Below, piece after piece: positions 33,480 through 46,559 of a stretch of 64,000 bases of DNA; positions within the stretch are counted from its first letter, which is position 1, and every line of letters begins with the position of its first letter. Below the pieces are notes generated by a model. That model searched no databases. It saw only the letters and a program-made list of their open reading frames with translations, and was not told where the DNA came from. The stretch comes from Steromphala cineraria (taxonomy: Eukaryota > Mollusca > Gastropoda > Trochida > Trochidae). The stretch lies in contig OU744721.1 in NCBI GenBank assembly GCA_916613615.1, positions 54,694,747-54,758,746 of the forward strand. The letters are read 5' to 3'. The translations under genes were made by a program, and so were the position numbers.

Positions 33480-34075
33480 AAGTCGAGTGATTTTCCCTAG
33501 TGAGTAGAGTGTTAAAAAATGAACAGAACAAAAGTTGCTTTCTTCTTTCACATTGTTTGTAAAGCTTTGGGGGAGATTTGCAAAGCTTTGCGGGAGACAT
33601 AAGGTTTTCGGATCCGTCCATTGTTCAATCAATCTGTTATTCCAGTATTCTGCTGTTCCGAAAGGATTTCGTTTCTTGGCCATTCAAACAATCATTCAAT
33701 ATATTTTTTAAAAACTTTGTATGTGTTTAAATCTTGTGGTGGAGTGTTGTCTTTTGCCATTTTATCTTTTAATTTTTTTTTGTGTGTCAATGAAAACAAT
33801 TTCAACGTTGTGCATATGAGGGGGTACAGTCGGTTTCTGGGCAATAGCAAAAAATACTTTTATTTTTCAATTTTATTTTATGAAACCTGGTGGAGCCTTT
33901 TGCTACTTTGGTTATTCTAATTTGAATTTTTCTTGTTTCCATGGAACAAATTTGTACTTTTTAATGTCTCTGGCTTCGTTGGTAAACAAGATGATTAAAA
34001 GTTTAAGTGGGGGACATCTCTGTCCATCAAATGCACATATTTCTAGTTACCATTGAAATGATTTCACGCAATACT
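33480..34075 (+). repeat. Dispersed repeat H, copy 1
   Basis: Landmarks are AAAGCTTTGCGGGAGACATAA, CCTTTTGCTACTTTGGTTAT, TTTCCATGGAACAAATTTG and GCACATATTTCTAGTTAC. They recur at 46980-47460 and 48255-48430. Within the 47-kb copy a unit of about 174 bp is tandemly repeated (GTTTCCGGACCAT near 47107 and GTTTCCGGGCCAT near 47281). Frames crossing it are fortuitous. Confidence 0.7.
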
Positions 34076-34764
34076 AGCTAGTGTATGACTTTTATTCAAA
34101 GGCGAGTATACATGTACATGTACCAGGGTAGCTATCCTTAGATTCAAAATATCACACCATCCCAATCAAAATCTTGCCAAAATTCAATCTTTTTTTAAAA
34201 ACATTAAAATCCCATTTTGCCTCAATCTTAAGAATGTTTTGTTTTTGTTGGATACTTTTAAGACTACACCTTATGTTTGTTTCTAGTACCTATTACAAAT
34301 CCTTTTTGTTAAAATAAATATCATTCATTCAACTTGAAATATGATACGATGAAAATATTTTCCGTGATTAAACTTAAAGTTGCATGTTACCACTATCACA
34401 TGAAGGTAGGAATAGCTATTAAAAAATTGTTTTATATAAAAAATTTATCAATGTTATTGAATATTTGTATTTATATCACCATTCAATTAGTTAGATTGAA
34501 AATAATAAAATGCATCGATCAAAAGTGTATGCATGTAGTAAACACTTTCTGAAATATGACAGATGTAAAACAAAGAAAGAAACATTTAAAAAAGTTTTGC
34601 ACCTGGGCTCAGGTTACATAAATAAGCAATCTTATTCCGAACATGAATTTACATAACACTTTTTTCCTGTATCAAAAAGTGTAATGTAAATTTGTAATTC
34701 CCCAATGAATAAGTAATAGTTATTATTCAATTTAGTATACATTGAATACCATTTATACTCGTAT
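34076..34764. other. AT-rich spacer
   Basis: Nothing recognised. Confidence 0.4.
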
Positions 34765-34850
34765 CATTTTGTTGATGGCGCCAGTAAACCCCACGAGCTT
34801 TTTCAAGCTTCTCATAACAGTGCTAAGTGTTATGCAAGAATGCAGCTTTT
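34765..34850 (+). repeat. Possible recurrent island P7, copy a
   Basis: The order TGGCGCCA, CTTTTTC, then GTTATGCAAGAA is repeated at 44878-44942. The match is short, so confidence is limited. Confidence 0.35.
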
Positions 34851-35706
34851 ATTATCTTATTGCAAAACTGAAACTTATTTCTTGAATAACAACATGATCT
34901 GTCCTGTTTTTGCAAAAATATTTAACCTTATTCTGAGTATGTATAATATAGCTATTGGTTCTGATCTATTTAAACTAGTTAAATCAGTATGTGCAAGATG
35001 TTCATTTGTTCAAAATGAGTTTTTTTCAAAAAGCATTTTCATATTCAAAATAAAAATTTAGTTTTTAAGATAAAGGATTGTCAGGCACAGAAAATATAAA
35101 GGAAATAAAGAAAGTTAATAACAACTGAAATCTTTTGTTTTTGCATTTTGGGATATTTCATGATAGGAGGATACGTCAATAGCATCAAGGTCGACTTGAC
35201 TCAGATTGAAAAAGGAGAAAATGCATTTGAAGGAGAAAATGCATTTTCAAATTTAAAATCCGTTTATCTTAGCCGTCTTATCCATTTAAACTTAATCTAT
35301 GACAATTAGAGATCTTAGAAAGTGGTCCATCTAGTTCCTTTCAAACCTGGAGTACATCAAAGGTGCTCAAAATAATTTCAAGCAGGAACTGTGCAAGGAA
35401 AAGCAAGGTCATTTTGACGAAAACATAGATCAATCATTCATTAAAAAAGCTATTGAATCATGATGGTTTCACATTTAATGTTTAAGCAAGTTCTTTCAAT
35501 TTTACAGACAAACATGTTGGACCAAGTAGTGTTAATCAACTAAGATAATCAATAAATAAGTAGAGCTTGTTTATTATTTCTATAAGAGAAAGGACTGACA
35601 GCTTTGTATAGAGTACCTTTTTCTAAATGATTGTGACAATAAGAGGTGACAGAACATTTTATAAGTTGTTTTGCAAGGCATCAATTTCTGGGCACACTTT
35701 TGCTTT
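34851..35706. other. AT-rich spacer
   Basis: GGAGAAAATGCATTTGAA is locally duplicated near 35212-35246. Nothing else was supported. Confidence 0.4.
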
Positions 35707-35830
35707 CCAAGGCCTCCTTTCACAAAGCAACCTTTACTAAGGTTAACCTTAACTCCCATTCTTTAACATTGCACTAAGGCTACCTTAAGGACTTACGATC
35801 ACCTTAGGGCTTTGTGAAAGGGGACCCTGG
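35707..35830. mobile_element. Foldback MITE family B, copy 1
   Basis: About 124 bp, with CTCCTTTCACAAAGC at the left and its inverted partner GGCTTTGTGAAAGGGGAC at the right. The inner part also folds (TAAGGTTAACCTTA). The second full copy is at 46086-46203, and a half copy is at 13032-13072. Confidence 0.85.
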
Positions 35831-36959
35831 ATTTGAATCTGTTAGTTGAAGCCAAACATGTATGCTTAGAGAATTTGAAAGCTTTTAGTCCTTTTGGTCC
35901 CTTGAGATCTGATGTCGCTGTTGATTAGTATCGCTTAATGTGTTTCTTTTGGGCAATTGCGATTTCACGCCATGTAAACCATTACATACGTCATTTTTCA
36001 GCAAGTTTCCAAATGTTTTTTTACACGATTTTATATAAATCATTAACATATTGAAGCAAACTATTTCAATAGATGTGAGTTAATTCATAGCTTCCAGTGA
36101 ACTGTTGATTTCAGTTAACAGGATTTCCTTAATAACACGCCTGCCTAGAATAGACGCCCTTGCATATCCCTTAATAAAACGCCGCGTAAACAGAATTTAA
36201 TTTCTACATTTGCTTGAACTTTAATTTTGCTATTTCGGTGCAGTATGGTATGCCTGGCTTAAAGCTCTGTTTTCAAAAGTCGCCGGTCACTACAAGTTTT
36301 ATTACGAAATGACGCCTCTTTTGAATATAGGCTGCATCCAATAGACCCCTATGGTGTGGACCATTTGAAAATAATAGACACCATGCGTGTCATTAAGGAG
36401 ATATGGTTAAGTGAACGTATACATAATAAAAATGTACTATGTAAATTAATAAAACAAATGTATTAACAAATGTGTTTTATTCATTTAAACTCTACATAGC
36501 GTCAAAATACAGAAACAGAGGTATGCCTGTGTTTGCTATGTCATTACTGGTGCTTGACTTAATGACTACGTTGTCTACTTTGTCCTACTTCATGACTGTG
36601 TATTAAATGGGAGTCTTTATGCAGTCTACGTTTTTATTCTTCAATATAAATCAATAACTTTATGTATTAGAAAATACTTGAATATTATGACTGCATGAGT
36701 TCAAACAAATGCATTCATCACAAACAATATTATCGTTTATGATCCTTAGTGTCACTGCCCTGCTAACTTACTTTTTTATAACCTGACAAATTTTGTGGGA
36801 GATAAAATTTACATTAAATTAACTTAAAAAACAAATATATTAGCATAACAATAATAAATTAGCGCGTTTTCCTCAAGTTTGTCATGTAAACGAATTGATA
36901 TTTCAATAGGTTTTGGTAACGTTAAGAGTATTTTGTAGGTAAATAAAATAAATAATTCT
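35831..36959. other. AT-rich spacer
   Basis: No supported gene; a CpG-containing patch near 36130-36320 is isolated. Confidence 0.4.
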
Positions 36960-37975
36960 ACCATTCAAACACGATGGAAAATCATTCAAAGTAATTTCGA
37001 AACTCTGACTGTTGATTTAAAAGCTTGATTTGTTAATATAATATTCATGCATGCTGATTTGTCTTTTGTACCTCATATACCTTTCACAACACGCAATACC
37101 ATACATTTTATGTTTTATGACACATAGGTCATGTACTGACATTCTTCCACAGGAGACCCTGGGGAGCACAATAATGGAATGATTGTCAACACTCTTCAAG
37201 GATAATTCGATTATAAAATGACAAACGTTTCACACTTGCCATTTCTCGCATGATCAAATGCAATTATTGGGGAAATTATATATGTGGTTGAAAGAACATC
37301 CGCAATGTGCCAGTTTATGTTCCAAAAACTGTCTTTACAAAATGCCATTGATCACAATACGTAATTTGATTACAAAAAAGTTCTGATATGACAAACATTT
37401 TTATCTTTTGCTGTTTGTCTATAATTAGTTACAGAGATCAGAGATCGTTGCTAGATACGTATTAAGCCATGTATCAAAGTAAATACAATCAATGAGTCAA
37501 AACATTTTAATCAATTTTAATCTCAGTTTCTACGATAGAACATTAAAACCGATTTTAAGTATTTCTACAAACATTTTGATTCCATGCGATTCTAAGAGAT
37601 GAAACGGACATCAAAGTCTGTTTTCTTAAAGTTAATGATGATTAAGAGTCATTACGTTATTTGTCAATTATGGTCATCAATGAAATCAATATTTAAAAGT
37701 TTATTTCAAGGGATCTTATCGTTTTCCTTTTTGTACCAACATGTTTTAGTATTTTCTAAAGACCTGCACTTGCCAACAGCAAACAGCAAACATGAATGTT
37801 CTCGGTGATCATTGAGGTTTATGATCTAATACCCTTTGTTAATGATATTGACTTTTATAACAAAGCTGGCTGTTTTCATTTGGAATGGTTTATGTGTTGA
37901 TCTAAAAACCTGTTCTCAACTGCTTCAAGACAGCATCTTGCTATGTTGGCTGTTTCTCTATACGGTTTAGCTCTT
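36960..37975 (+). repeat. Paralogous block P6, copy a
   Basis: Collinear with about 42700-43560. CACAATAATGGAATGATTGTC (near 37168) pairs with ACGAAATGATTGGATGATTG (near 42861). ACAAACGTTTCACACTTGCC (37219) pairs with ACAAATGTTTCACACTTGCC (42916). AACATCCGCAATG pairs with CCACATCCGCTTTG. Further on, TTATGGTCATCAATGAAATC pairs with TTATAGTCATTAATAAGATC, and CTGTTCTCAACTGCTTCAAG with TTGTTCTCAGCTCCTTCACG. Spacing is conserved within about 100 bp over 800 bp. Confidence 0.7.
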
Positions 37976-38330
37976 AAAGGGGCAGTAGCACGTTTTATGA
38001 GGAATATTAGGTGATGTCAGGAAAATGAAAAGTAATGGTTACAACTGAAAGACAATGTATTTAAACTAAATGAAGCAGTACTAATTCAAATATATAACGT
38101 AATGTTTAGCCATGCAATTCCCTTTTCTTACACAAAATGAATCAAAGGTGTTCACACAAAATGGCCGCCAATTGATTTTATGTGAATCTCCATACTTTGT
38201 CCTCTGACTATGGATGATTGGCTTGTGTAATGTGATTTCTTACACTGTCAAATTATACATTTAGCATAAATAACAGTTATCAGTGAAATGTTTAAAATAT
38301 AATATTATCAAAAAACGTGCTACTGCTTTA
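37976..38330 (+). mobile_element. MITE family A, copy 2
   Basis: The left terminus is intact (AAAGGGGCAGTAGCACGT). The right terminus is eroded after ACGTGCTACTGC. The interior is as in copy 1. It lies at the right edge of the P6 block. Confidence 0.9.
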
Positions 38331-39546
38331 TCATGTTGATATTCATGTGGTGAAGTAATTTCAAGCTTTCAAGAAATATGTACGATATGAACATTGACAG
38401 GAAGTGGAAAGAGAGTTCAATACGCAACTAACATTGCCTGGTGACTTCGACCAAAACTTTATGTACGTTTGTAATGACTTTAAAATATGGCTTAAGAGGT
38501 AAGAATCCGATTTTGACATCTTAACATCACTGTCACTGGTGAAGATCGCATTGCTGAAATCTTTCTTTAAGATAAAGTTGAGCCTTAACACAAAACATGT
38601 CATCTAAAATCCCTAGCCAATATGATTTTCTGCGTATTGGTTTCACTAACTTCATGCACATTTCAAGTCATTCTGCACCGACTGATTAGGGGGAACTGCA
38701 ATACTTGAAATGTTTTATCAGGAGAAGATAGATGTTAATTTGATATATGATGGATGAACCCTTGTACCATCAACACAATCATAACCATAATCAGTAAACC
38801 GACCACGTCTCAGTCAGCCGCTTGTTGTACTTCTTGACACGTTTAACACTGCTACAATGTATATGCAAAGGTATTTAAACAACGGCTAACCTCGACTTTA
38901 TCAAATTTCTATTTACGTTCAAAGATATTTCAACATAATAAGAACTGGGCTTGCTTTTTGTTAATTTTTCCAATAAACACCTTTAATCAGCCTTTCATTA
39001 AGACCGAGGCTGTAACAAAACCCACCTTGGCTTCGGACCATAAAACTCCCGTGGTTGTGACGTGTTTTACAGGCAAAGTGTCAAAGAATCTCATTGTTTC
39101 AACTGAAATGCCGCATTAAGTCATTAATTACCAGTGATGTTAATATCTTTGTTACTTCAATTGATTAATAGTGTTACATCGTCAAATGACTTATCTAACT
39201 GAGTTGTTAACATTTTCTGAAAATCGTTTATTATTGGGTTAATTCGATGATATCGTTATGATAGATGTATAGAACTCGTTGCAATCATTCTGTTTATGAG
39301 GTCACAAAAAGGGCGTGTGACCAATCATGCCTTCACTGGTCTGTCGCGAGATAGATCTAGCTGACCATCAAAATTGTCATTCAAAAACGGCTTTAATTAC
39401 CAAATAGAACATACGTGAGTAGCGACCATTAATGCAAATAAAATATTTTAATCAGACATTCATATATTCCAAAGAAAATAGCGAAATATGTTTGCGGTTA
39501 TGTAATCTTTAATGAAAATAAGTGCCTTTGATTAATTACCGGTAAT
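38331..39546. other. AT-rich spacer
   Basis: Nothing recognised; a minus-strand frame at 38361-38603 is unsupported. Confidence 0.4.
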
Positions 39547-39904
39547 AGGGCAGTAGCACGTTTTTAGGGGGTATATAAGGTGATGTCAGGAAATCGAAAT
39601 TTAATGGTTCCAATTGAAAGACAATGCATTAAAACTAAATGGAGCAGTAATAAATCAAATATATAATGTAAAATTTAGCCATGCGATTTCTTTTTCTTAC
39701 ACAAAATGAATTAAAGGTGTTCACACAAAATGGCCGCCCATGTATTTTAGGTGAATCTTCATTCCTTATCCTCTGACTATGGATAATTGGCCTGTGTTAT
39801 GAGATTTTTGACACTGTCAAAGTAATACATTTATCATTAACTTACAATTATCAGTGAAAATTTAAGAATATAAAATTATAAAAAAATGTGCTACTGCCCC
39901 TTTA
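39547..39904 (+). mobile_element. MITE family A, copy 3
   Basis: The left end is AGGGCAGTAGCACGT and the right end ATGTGCTACTGCCCCTTT. Same interior and same orientation as the other three copies. Confidence 0.9.
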
Positions 39905-40554
39905 AATAAGGTTCGGATTTAAGAATTGTAAATTTATATTCAGTGTCTTTTTATTTAATCTTACCACATAATTTAACTGTCATCGGAAGATTTATCGATT
40001 CATTTCAAAGCAAACGATTTTTAGCATGATAGTGGTTGAGTAACACAAGTGATGAGACACTTTGTCAGGAACGTATTACATTTTAATTAAACATCTTAAA
40101 CCATATTGGAGTTATTTTTGTCTTGAAAGATTCTTCATGAGGATGATAGATGAGGAAAGCATGAAAACACACAGAACACATTTAACACTGTCAACTTCAT
40201 GTTACGCAACTGTCATAAAATATGACACAACATTCTGTTCAGAAAAACTTTTTCAGTACAAAAAGGGAATTCTAATTCCCGGTCAGCGAAATAGGTAACT
40301 GTGCAATAGCGGACTTTGAACACTAAATCATTGTTGAAAATCTTTGATTGTTGAAAATCAAATGTTTTGAAAATAATAGATTTGCAATATATGTTAATGT
40401 GTTATTAAATGTTCCTTTTTAGTGCGAACAATTAAATTTCTGTTGATTTCTTTTTAAAATTTCAATAGTATGCACTTTTGCAACATTTGAAAAATCAACA
40501 GTTATAAACGAGTTCTATACGAAATTCAGACTTTTTGATTCACAAGATTTACTC
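39905..40554. other. AT-rich spacer
   Basis: TGTTGAAAATC is tandemly duplicated near 40334-40360. No gene was supported. Confidence 0.4.
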
Positions 40555-40865
40555 TGAACCAAAAACAAAAACACAAGGCGTGACTGAGCACGAAATAATT
40601 AAATTACGAGATGTATGATTTTAGTTTCTGGAAGAAAATCGAAGAAAGTATTTATGCAAACCTGAATTGTAACCATTGCCACATTGATTTCCATGAAGAT
40701 GTCTAATCATATCAATAAGAGTTTATGTTAATTGAATTTGAGAAAATGAGTATTTCATTTGCCAGGAGAATGTTGTTGATGCTGGGTTAGATGCAGACTG
40801 CTTTGTGTTTTACGCAATTCTGATTGATATTGCCTCACCAAAGCGGAAATATAGGAATTCCTTAT
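40555..40865 (+). repeat. Recurrent island P10, copy b
   Basis: Partner of 27410-27720, with ACAAGGCGTGACTGAGCA, GTTAATTGAATTTGAGAAA and GATTGATATTGCCTCAC. Confidence 0.55.
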
Positions 40866-40934
40866 ATAAAAGACAAAATTATGTGTATTTCATTTGCACA
40901 AGAAAGAGAGGGAACTCTTGAATAAAGTTGATTA

Positions 40935-41188
40935 AAACTGATTAGAACTCATTTAAGATTCATTAAGATTAATTCAAGATTCATTAGGATTCATTTAGAT
41001 TCATTTAAATTCATTTTGGATTCATTAGGATTCATTAGGATTCATTTAGATTCATTAAGATTCATTTAGATTCATTTTGGATTCATTTTGGATTCATTTA
41101 GATTCATTTTGGATTCATTTTGGATTCATTTAGATTCATTTTGGATTCATTTAGATTCATTTAAATATAGATTCATTTAGATTCATAT
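40935..41188. repeat. GATTCATT minisatellite
   Basis: About 22 units of 10 or 11 bp: GATTCATTTA, GATTCATTTTG and GATTCATTAG. The two length classes are interleaved in blocks. The left edge is degenerate and the right part more regular. Confidence 0.9.
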
Positions 41189-41939
41189 GTTAGAAAAATA
41201 ACTGTTCCAAACTGATATGCTTACTGGATACAAAGATTCCCTGTTCTTATTCCATTTCCGTCTTACAAAAAATGAATACGATAAGGTTATCAGATCATTT
41301 GAGAAAGTATTTTGAAATAGATCTCATCGTTTTTATCATGTTCTTACACAGTCAGAAATGATATCTTAATTGTCTATTCATAGAAAAATTAGAATGGCTT
41401 GTGGCACAATAAAAAAGAGTATTCAACTTCACATGAAAATTACAGAAACATGTTTATTATATGTAATAGACATTGGAAAGTTTCCAATAAACCTTACTTT
41501 ATTCCTTTCAAATTTACTTTGTTTTAGAATGTGTTGATAACAATATAAACGCTGCAAGTGATGAAATGTAATTTGAAAAAAAAAACAATTTCATTGTTTG
41601 TAATGCACTCTGATCTCCTAATATAATTCAATCCTCTAATGCAAACAATGTTTTCCCAAAAAATATTTGCAATACCCAAACCAAATATTTTCGGTACGTT
41701 CTAATGATTATAAGTTGAATTTCATGTAAATATGGTGAGGGTTTTTATGTGTGCATAGGGTAAACATTGGTTATGCGGGCAAAAAATATTAACAAAATCA
41801 AAAATGCGAAAATTTAAAAGTGAACATAACATTGTATATCTTTTGGATATTGTATATACAGATTTTTGTTAAATGCTAACGCAAAAGAAGTATCAATAAC
41901 TTTATAGGAGTTAAAGTTATATCATGAAATTATAGTATG
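41189..41939. other. AT-rich spacer
   Basis: Nothing recognised. Confidence 0.4.
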
Positions 41940-42110
41940 GTAATATTACCCTTTTAATTTTAGATTATCAATAGTATCAAATTTTCATATTCTTTGGACG
42001 GTCAGGATTATTTACTTAAAGTTATTTGACTCATTGATTGACTGATAACTATTGTTTATATAATTATGATAATCGCTTGCAGACTGCCACTTATTCAACA
42101 TTGTTGGCAA
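41940..42110 (+). repeat. Recurrent island P5, left half, copy b
   Basis: AATAGTATCAAATTTTCATA, TTCTTTGGACGGTCAGG, TTGATTGACT and CGCTTGCAGACTGCCACTTA match the left half of 23820-24075. Confidence 0.6.
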
Positions 42111-42699
42111 AGTTTCTGAGAATAGTTTATAAATAAAAGAAATTTAGATAACAAGGTAATCCTCGGCAGAGACAACGACGATGACAATGACCGTGAGATG
42201 TTTTTATTATTGGTAGAGCTATAGCCACAAATAAAAGCTAATGATGAAGAATGATAAACATGTACATGTGTTAACATGTTAGTTTCTGAAAATACTAACG
42301 TAATATAAGCATGTATTGGTATTCAATACTTTAAAATAAGATTTGAGATAAAAATAACTAACTGTCTATTTTTAAATCTGATTCTGATACATTACAGCAA
42401 CTGTCTAATTTGTATCTAAAATTCTGATACATTACAGTATATTTTAACGTTAGAATGGCAAAACTTCATTTTCTGGCTAAGTGTGATGGTCCCTTAAGCT
42501 TGGGAATTAAGTTCAGCTTTAACCAGGACAGTTTAAGTACAGTAACATCATTTTTCTAGGGTCTCATGTCAAATGTTACAAAGATTATATACCTTCAAAA
42601 AGTAACCTACATGTACATGCAATAAAGAAAGTTTAGGTTTTATTGTGATAATCATGATTTGCAGAAAATCGCAATGTCTTGAAAGGATAGGATACCATT
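42111..42699. other. AT-rich spacer
   Basis: A short duplicated word TCTGATACATTACAG occurs at about 42382 and 42423, beside repeated CTGTCTAWTTTKT. Nothing else was found. Confidence 0.4.
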
Positions 42700-43640
42700 C
42701 TGGAAGATACCTCCTTGAAACGTTAAGGACATTTTCCTTTTGATTTCTAATTTTGAAATGCCTTTTTATATGCATTTGTGTTAAACTATCTCGAAGAATA
42801 TAAACTTTTTACAAAGTGGCGTACAACAAATGTGTCACTTACAGGACAGGAGCCCAAGGAACGAAATGATTGGATGATTGTCCAAACTCAACATGGACGA
42901 TTGGATTGTAAAAGGACAAATGTTTCACACTTGCCACTGCTTGCATGACAAACTATTTATTGGAAAGACTTTTTACCAGAGTGAAGGAACAATATATCCA
43001 CATCCGCTTTGCACCGCATAAGTTTCTGAAAATTGCCATCATGAATTTCTTTGAATAAATATGTTTTACTAAGTTTTATATTGCAAACATTCTGATGTTA
43101 GCTCCAGATGTTACAAGCTACGATAATCTGTATAAATTTGACTTCAGATGTTTTAAAAATATACTTCATGGCATCCAAATCTTCTATTACTATTCAGTTT
43201 CTTGATTTATTTCAAACATTCTGTCATTACATGTTATTCACCCATTTTGTAATGCCTCTTCCAGAAAACAATTTTCAATATGTAATTTGTTAACAATTAT
43301 AGTCATTAATAAGATCGATATTCAGAAAGTTGGATTTAATTTTGATTACAACAAATTTAAATAATTTGAAAGTCCTTTACTTGTCAACCATGTGCAGCTC
43401 ATACTATAAATATTCTTACTGATTTAAGAGAGAGGCTGATCTGAACTTCTTTGTAAAGGTTGTTCACTTTACACGTGGGTGTTTTCAGTGTGATGATTGA
43501 TGTGATGATCTGTAAACTTGTTCTCAGCTCCTTCACGGGAGCATGTTGCCTTGACTAAAACCTTGGGTTTGATTAACGGGAAAGTTATGTAAATGTGGGT
43601 ACCATGGGAACGGTTTTATCTTATTTTGCAAGGATTGGAA
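42700..43640 (+). repeat. Paralogous block P6, copy b, ending in the P5 right half
   Basis: Partner of 36960-37975. It ends with TTGGGTTTGATTAACGGG, AAAGTTATGTAAATGTGGGT and ACCATGGGAACGGTTTT (about 43562-43617), which match the right half of P5 copy a. The 42-43.6-kb region thus combines P5-left, P6 and P5-right in one series. Confidence 0.7.
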
Positions 43641-44877
43641 GCCAATTACAAACCAGATCATCTTGATTTAAGCATGCTATAATTTATACCAAGAATAAAT
43701 GACAGGGATTCTTTAAAGTATGTCGCTAGGAATTATTACATAAGATATCACCTCTCTGTGATAAATATTGTGTTGGTGTTCATTTCATTATCAATTTGCG
43801 TATAAAACTGAGGTTTGTATTATTTAAATTTAAAATTATTTTTACCCATCGTATATTTTTGGGGATAGTTTCTAAATAGCCCCTGGTAGTCCGAATTGCT
43901 GTAAATGAGTGGGATTATTTTTATTTGTAAGTTAATACCTCTTTTAACATTAAATATTAATAATATAATGTAACTTCCCTTCAAATCATTGTTACAATGT
44001 CTATTTTTATGTGTTTTAGGCTTTTTGATGAAATCACTACACTTGTACAAAACACGCTTGAAAGCCTGTTAGCATTATTATCTCTACGGTAGTTTTACAA
44101 ACATACAGGAACATGTCACTTGTTGTTGTCTAGGTTTTTAAAGATTCCAGTCATAGTCATACATGTATGTACATGTACAAATACCGGGAATCCTCGTATC
44201 TAAGCCCTGCCGTTATTACGAAGTCCATGAGCCTAAATTTGATATTACATTTCTCTCTACAAAACAAGTGCTTTCGATAGAATCACTCGGTCTGTATTTA
44301 GTTAAGATAATGTTATAAGAGGGTTTCAAACGTAGAAAAGGATTGGTCTCTAAATGCAAATGTCATTTTAGACATCAAATATGAAAGTTTTAATACGTTT
44401 GACTCTACGGATTGAGGATCTGAGTAAAAACGTTTTATGTTGGTTATCATCCGGTTTAAAAGGGACTTTTTTCCTTGTCCTTTTTTGCAGCGTTCTATAT
44501 GTGGGATCATTAATACATAAACCCTCATCTTTTAATTTGTCCTACGGGGATACGCTATTTTAAACATAAAAAGAAGACCTTACTTGTTTTGTTCTTTATC
44601 GACATTCTACCGGTCTTTATTTCAGAAAATATATTTCTTATACATGTATGAAATAGGTGAAAAAAGCCCTGGGCGTATAAACGGTTTCCATCGTGTCACA
44701 AAGCCAACATTGACGTCACTTTACCATAATTTTATTTTCATTGTCATAAAGTTTGACGTAACTACAAAGAATTCCATAGACATCTATAGTGTGTAACTAA
44801 AAATCAAATTGTTCCTATTAACTGTCATAATTGAAGTAATATACAGAAAACATGTTTTATAAATCCTATCATATGGC
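43641..44877. other. AT-rich spacer
   Basis: Two overlapping opposite-strand frames at 44313-44563 are unsupported. One TGACGTCA lies near 44712. Confidence 0.4.
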
Positions 44878-44945
44878 TTCTGGCGCCATCAAGACGTTTT
44901 TCCTGATTAGCATGTTTTATCTTTGTTATGCAAGAAAACTGATTA
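44878..44945 (+). repeat. Possible recurrent island P7, copy b
   Basis: CTGGCGCCATCAAGACG followed by TTTGTTATGCAAGAAA; compare 34765-34850. Short match. Confidence 0.35.
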
Positions 44946-45212
44946 TTATTTCTCAACTAAGCTACCTATAATGAATAATCTATATATTCCGTTTTCACAT
45001 TGAATAATTTTTGTTAGAAAATAATGACAGTAACCATGTATGCATGAATTGACATTGAGACCTTTTATTATGATACATAACAGTAGATCAAGTTTTGAAA
45101 TTTCCAACAGCTATACAACGAAAACAAAAGATTGTGTTTCAATTCGATTATATGATTATTATTTTTTTCATTTTCGAAAATGTTAAAGCTTTTAAGCCCT
45201 AGTCCATTAGAT

Positions 45213-45255
45213 TTTCCCATGGGAAATAATGTCAGCATTAATCAAGATACATTGT
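45213..45255 (+). repeat. Recurrent island P8, copy a
   Basis: CCCATGGGAAATAATGTCA followed by TAATCRAGAT also occurs at 52813-52846. Confidence 0.55.
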
Positions 45256-46085
45256 AGTTAAGTTCTTTCTTTGACTTACCCTAAATGTCAGTATTTTTGC
45301 CTTGACTTTTAACATGTTTGTTGTCAATAGTTTTGACATTCTAAGCAATGCCACATAACTACATGTACATCACTAATGAAGTAAAGGGTAAGCATTAAGG
45401 AGGTTTCGTGCCATTGTTTTTGCGCATGTAATAGTGAGTAACTGGTTTTGTAGTTTTTTGCCTCTTTTCTCTCGTCTTATACCACCAGACGTCTGATAAT
45501 TATTTCATAATAGCGCCAATTACAAAATGAATTATGATGAAGTTTAAAGGGTCGCATCATGTCCGATAAGACATTTGTTCGCGAGGAATGTGCTTACTAT
45601 TAGTTTTGTTTCAACAAATTTTGGACCAGGGCATAGCCGAAACGGCCGAAGGAAATACAACCAAACTGTATAGATTTAACCCTTACCCTGGAATCGTGGC
45701 GTTAAGCTTTTGGACCAAATCGAACTATTCATTAAAGATCAAGTTTGAATCCAAAATCTATAAATTTAGATGAGCGAATACTGCAAAATATATCATGACA
45801 AATTCGTAAGTCACGGTTTTGGCCGTCATCTTGATTTTTTGGACTTTTTACAAACGTCTGACCCTGTGCACCTGTAGATCTGTTTCTTTTTTGAAATTTG
45901 TACTAGAGAGCTCCACCTTTCACAGAATGTAGCCGAGACCCTGGCGTAAAACAAGATTGTTTCGATCGATATTGTCAAACAAAACTAAAATATTTTGTTG
46001 CACCCTTTAAAAGTTGGACATTTTAATAAAACATATGTTTTCAATGGCAGATAACTCGAAAACCTGACCGTTGATTTCTTGAGTA
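45256..46085. other. Spacer with a GC-richer patch
   Basis: 45560-45720 is less AT-rich (GCATAGCCGAAACGGCCGAA contains an imperfect inverted repeat). A 61-codon plus frame (45588-45773) crosses it. I cannot assign either. Confidence 0.35.
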
Positions 46086-46203
46086 CAGGGCTTCCTTTCA
46101 CAAAGCAACCTTAACTAAGGTCAACCTTAAATCCCATGCTTTAAAATCACACTAAGGCTTAAGGACTTACGATCACCTTAGTTCTTTATGAAAGTGAACC
46201 CAG
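46086..46203. mobile_element. Foldback MITE family B, copy 2
   Basis: Same layout as 35707-35830: CTTCCTTTCACAAAGCAACC on the left, AAGGACTTACGATCACCTTA inside, and TTCTTTATGAAAGTGAACCC on the right. The right terminus is more diverged. Confidence 0.85.
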
Positions 46204-46559
46204 AACTTTACATCAGAGTAAGATTTTTCATGTGTAAATCATTTGCGTATAAACTTTTAAGTTTATATCTTTTTACAATGATATATCGAGATGTTCTAGT
46301 ATTAAGCTAACACATGTGTACAATATTTGACAAGAATGTTCATTGCAATGTAATATGTTAGTACATGCTGTGATATTTACATCGAACATCCATTTGGTCT
46401 GATTTCAATATCGAATCGGGAATAGAAAGTTTTTAAGACTGCCAAAGTTACATTTTGTAAAGATAATATAAAATTTAGAAACAAGCTTTTTATGTACAAA
46501 TTCAAAATTTATCTCCTATTTTGTCAATTCTTATTTGTTGAATCAGATATGTGTATTTT
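46204..46559. other. AT-rich spacer
   Basis: Nothing recognised. Confidence 0.4.
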
